From an uncultured Lachnospiraceae bacterium (GTDB lineage Bacteria; Bacillota; Clostridia; Lachnospirales; Lachnospiraceae), in the NCBI GenBank assembly GCA_947594335.1, contig CANQEC010000144.1, positions 1 to 6,355 on the forward strand: a stretch of DNA of 6,355 nt, given 5' to 3'. The translations under genes and the position numbers were made by a program. This document shows positions 6,279-6,355 of this stretch, piece after piece. Within the stretch, counting starts at the first letter, position 1. The number at the start of each line of letters is the position of its first letter. Below the pieces are notes generated by a model. It searched no databases and was not told the DNA's origin. It saw nothing but the letters and a program-made list of their open reading frames with translations.

Positions 6279-6355
6279 ATGGGATTCAAATCAGACATTG
6301 AGATCGCTCAGGAAACAGTCATGTCCCCGATCACAGAGATCGCGGCGAAGGCAGG
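6279..6355 (+). CDS. fhs: Formate-tetrahydrofolate ligase (10-formyl-THF synthetase), N-terminal fragment
   Basis: Only the first 25 codons are in the window; the gene runs off the 3' edge. The enzyme makes 10-formyl-H4folate from formate, H4folate and ATP, the step that brings formate into the methyl branch. The start reads MGFKSDIEIAQETVM followed by PITEIAAKA after one Ser. This is the highly characteristic N terminus of the family, in which SDIEIAQ and PI-EIA are conserved. The start is supported by AGGAG at 6264-6268, ten bases before the ATG. The preceding 87-nt gap holds a strong hairpin and a candidate promoter, so fhs may be transcribed separately from the acs genes. The full protein is usually about 555 residues, so nearly all of it is unseen. 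Confidence 0.9.
   Translation, partial: MGFKSDIEIAQETVMSPITEIAAKA

Noticed and set aside
1..6355. Mobile elements, CRISPR arrays, tRNA or rRNA genes
   Set aside because: No transposase-like protein, terminal inverted repeats, regularly spaced repeats or RNA gene signatures were seen on either strand.

Overview
The window is a stretch of a Wood-Ljungdahl (reductive acetyl-CoA) gene cluster from an anaerobic, probably acetogenic member of the Clostridia. All genes lie on the plus strand. The support is four recognisable carbonyl-branch and methyl-branch proteins, clostridial AGGAG-type ribosome binding sites, and a balanced base composition by eye. A gut-type acetogen of the Lachnospiraceae or Eubacteriaceae would fit, but the genus cannot be fixed from this sequence alone.

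Layout: (1) 1-1287, acsC, the large subunit of the corrinoid/iron-sulfur protein (CFeSP), cut off at its 5' end by the window edge. (2) A 163-nt spacer with two hairpins. (3) 1451-2236, acsE, the methyl-H4folate:CFeSP methyltransferase. (4) A 280-nt spacer with two strong tandem hairpins, a short possible leader ORF and an imperfect 22-bp-spaced direct repeat. (5) 2517-4445, acsV, the ATP-dependent reductive activator of the corrinoid protein (RACo). (6) 4523-5158, a DUF3786 protein of unknown function. (7) 5169-6191, an integral-membrane acyltransferase-3 family protein. (8) An 87-nt leader holding a long imperfect hairpin. (9) 6279 to the window end, the first 25 codons of fhs, formate-tetrahydrofolate ligase.

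How the genes work together: Fhs starts the methyl branch by making formyl-H4folate. After reduction to methyl-H4folate, AcsE moves the methyl group to the Co(I) corrinoid of CFeSP (AcsC with its small subunit AcsD, not in this window), which delivers it to acetyl-CoA synthase. When the cobalt is accidentally oxidised to Co(II), AcsV uses a [2Fe-2S] cluster and ATP hydrolysis to reduce it again. The DUF3786 protein is an uncharacterised neighbour. The acyltransferase has no obvious place in the pathway, and its codon use differs sharply from that of acsC.

The core is well known biology, not a new system. The parts worth a second look are the DUF3786 gene, the membrane acyltransferase between acs genes and fhs, and the structured non-coding stretches before acsV and fhs.
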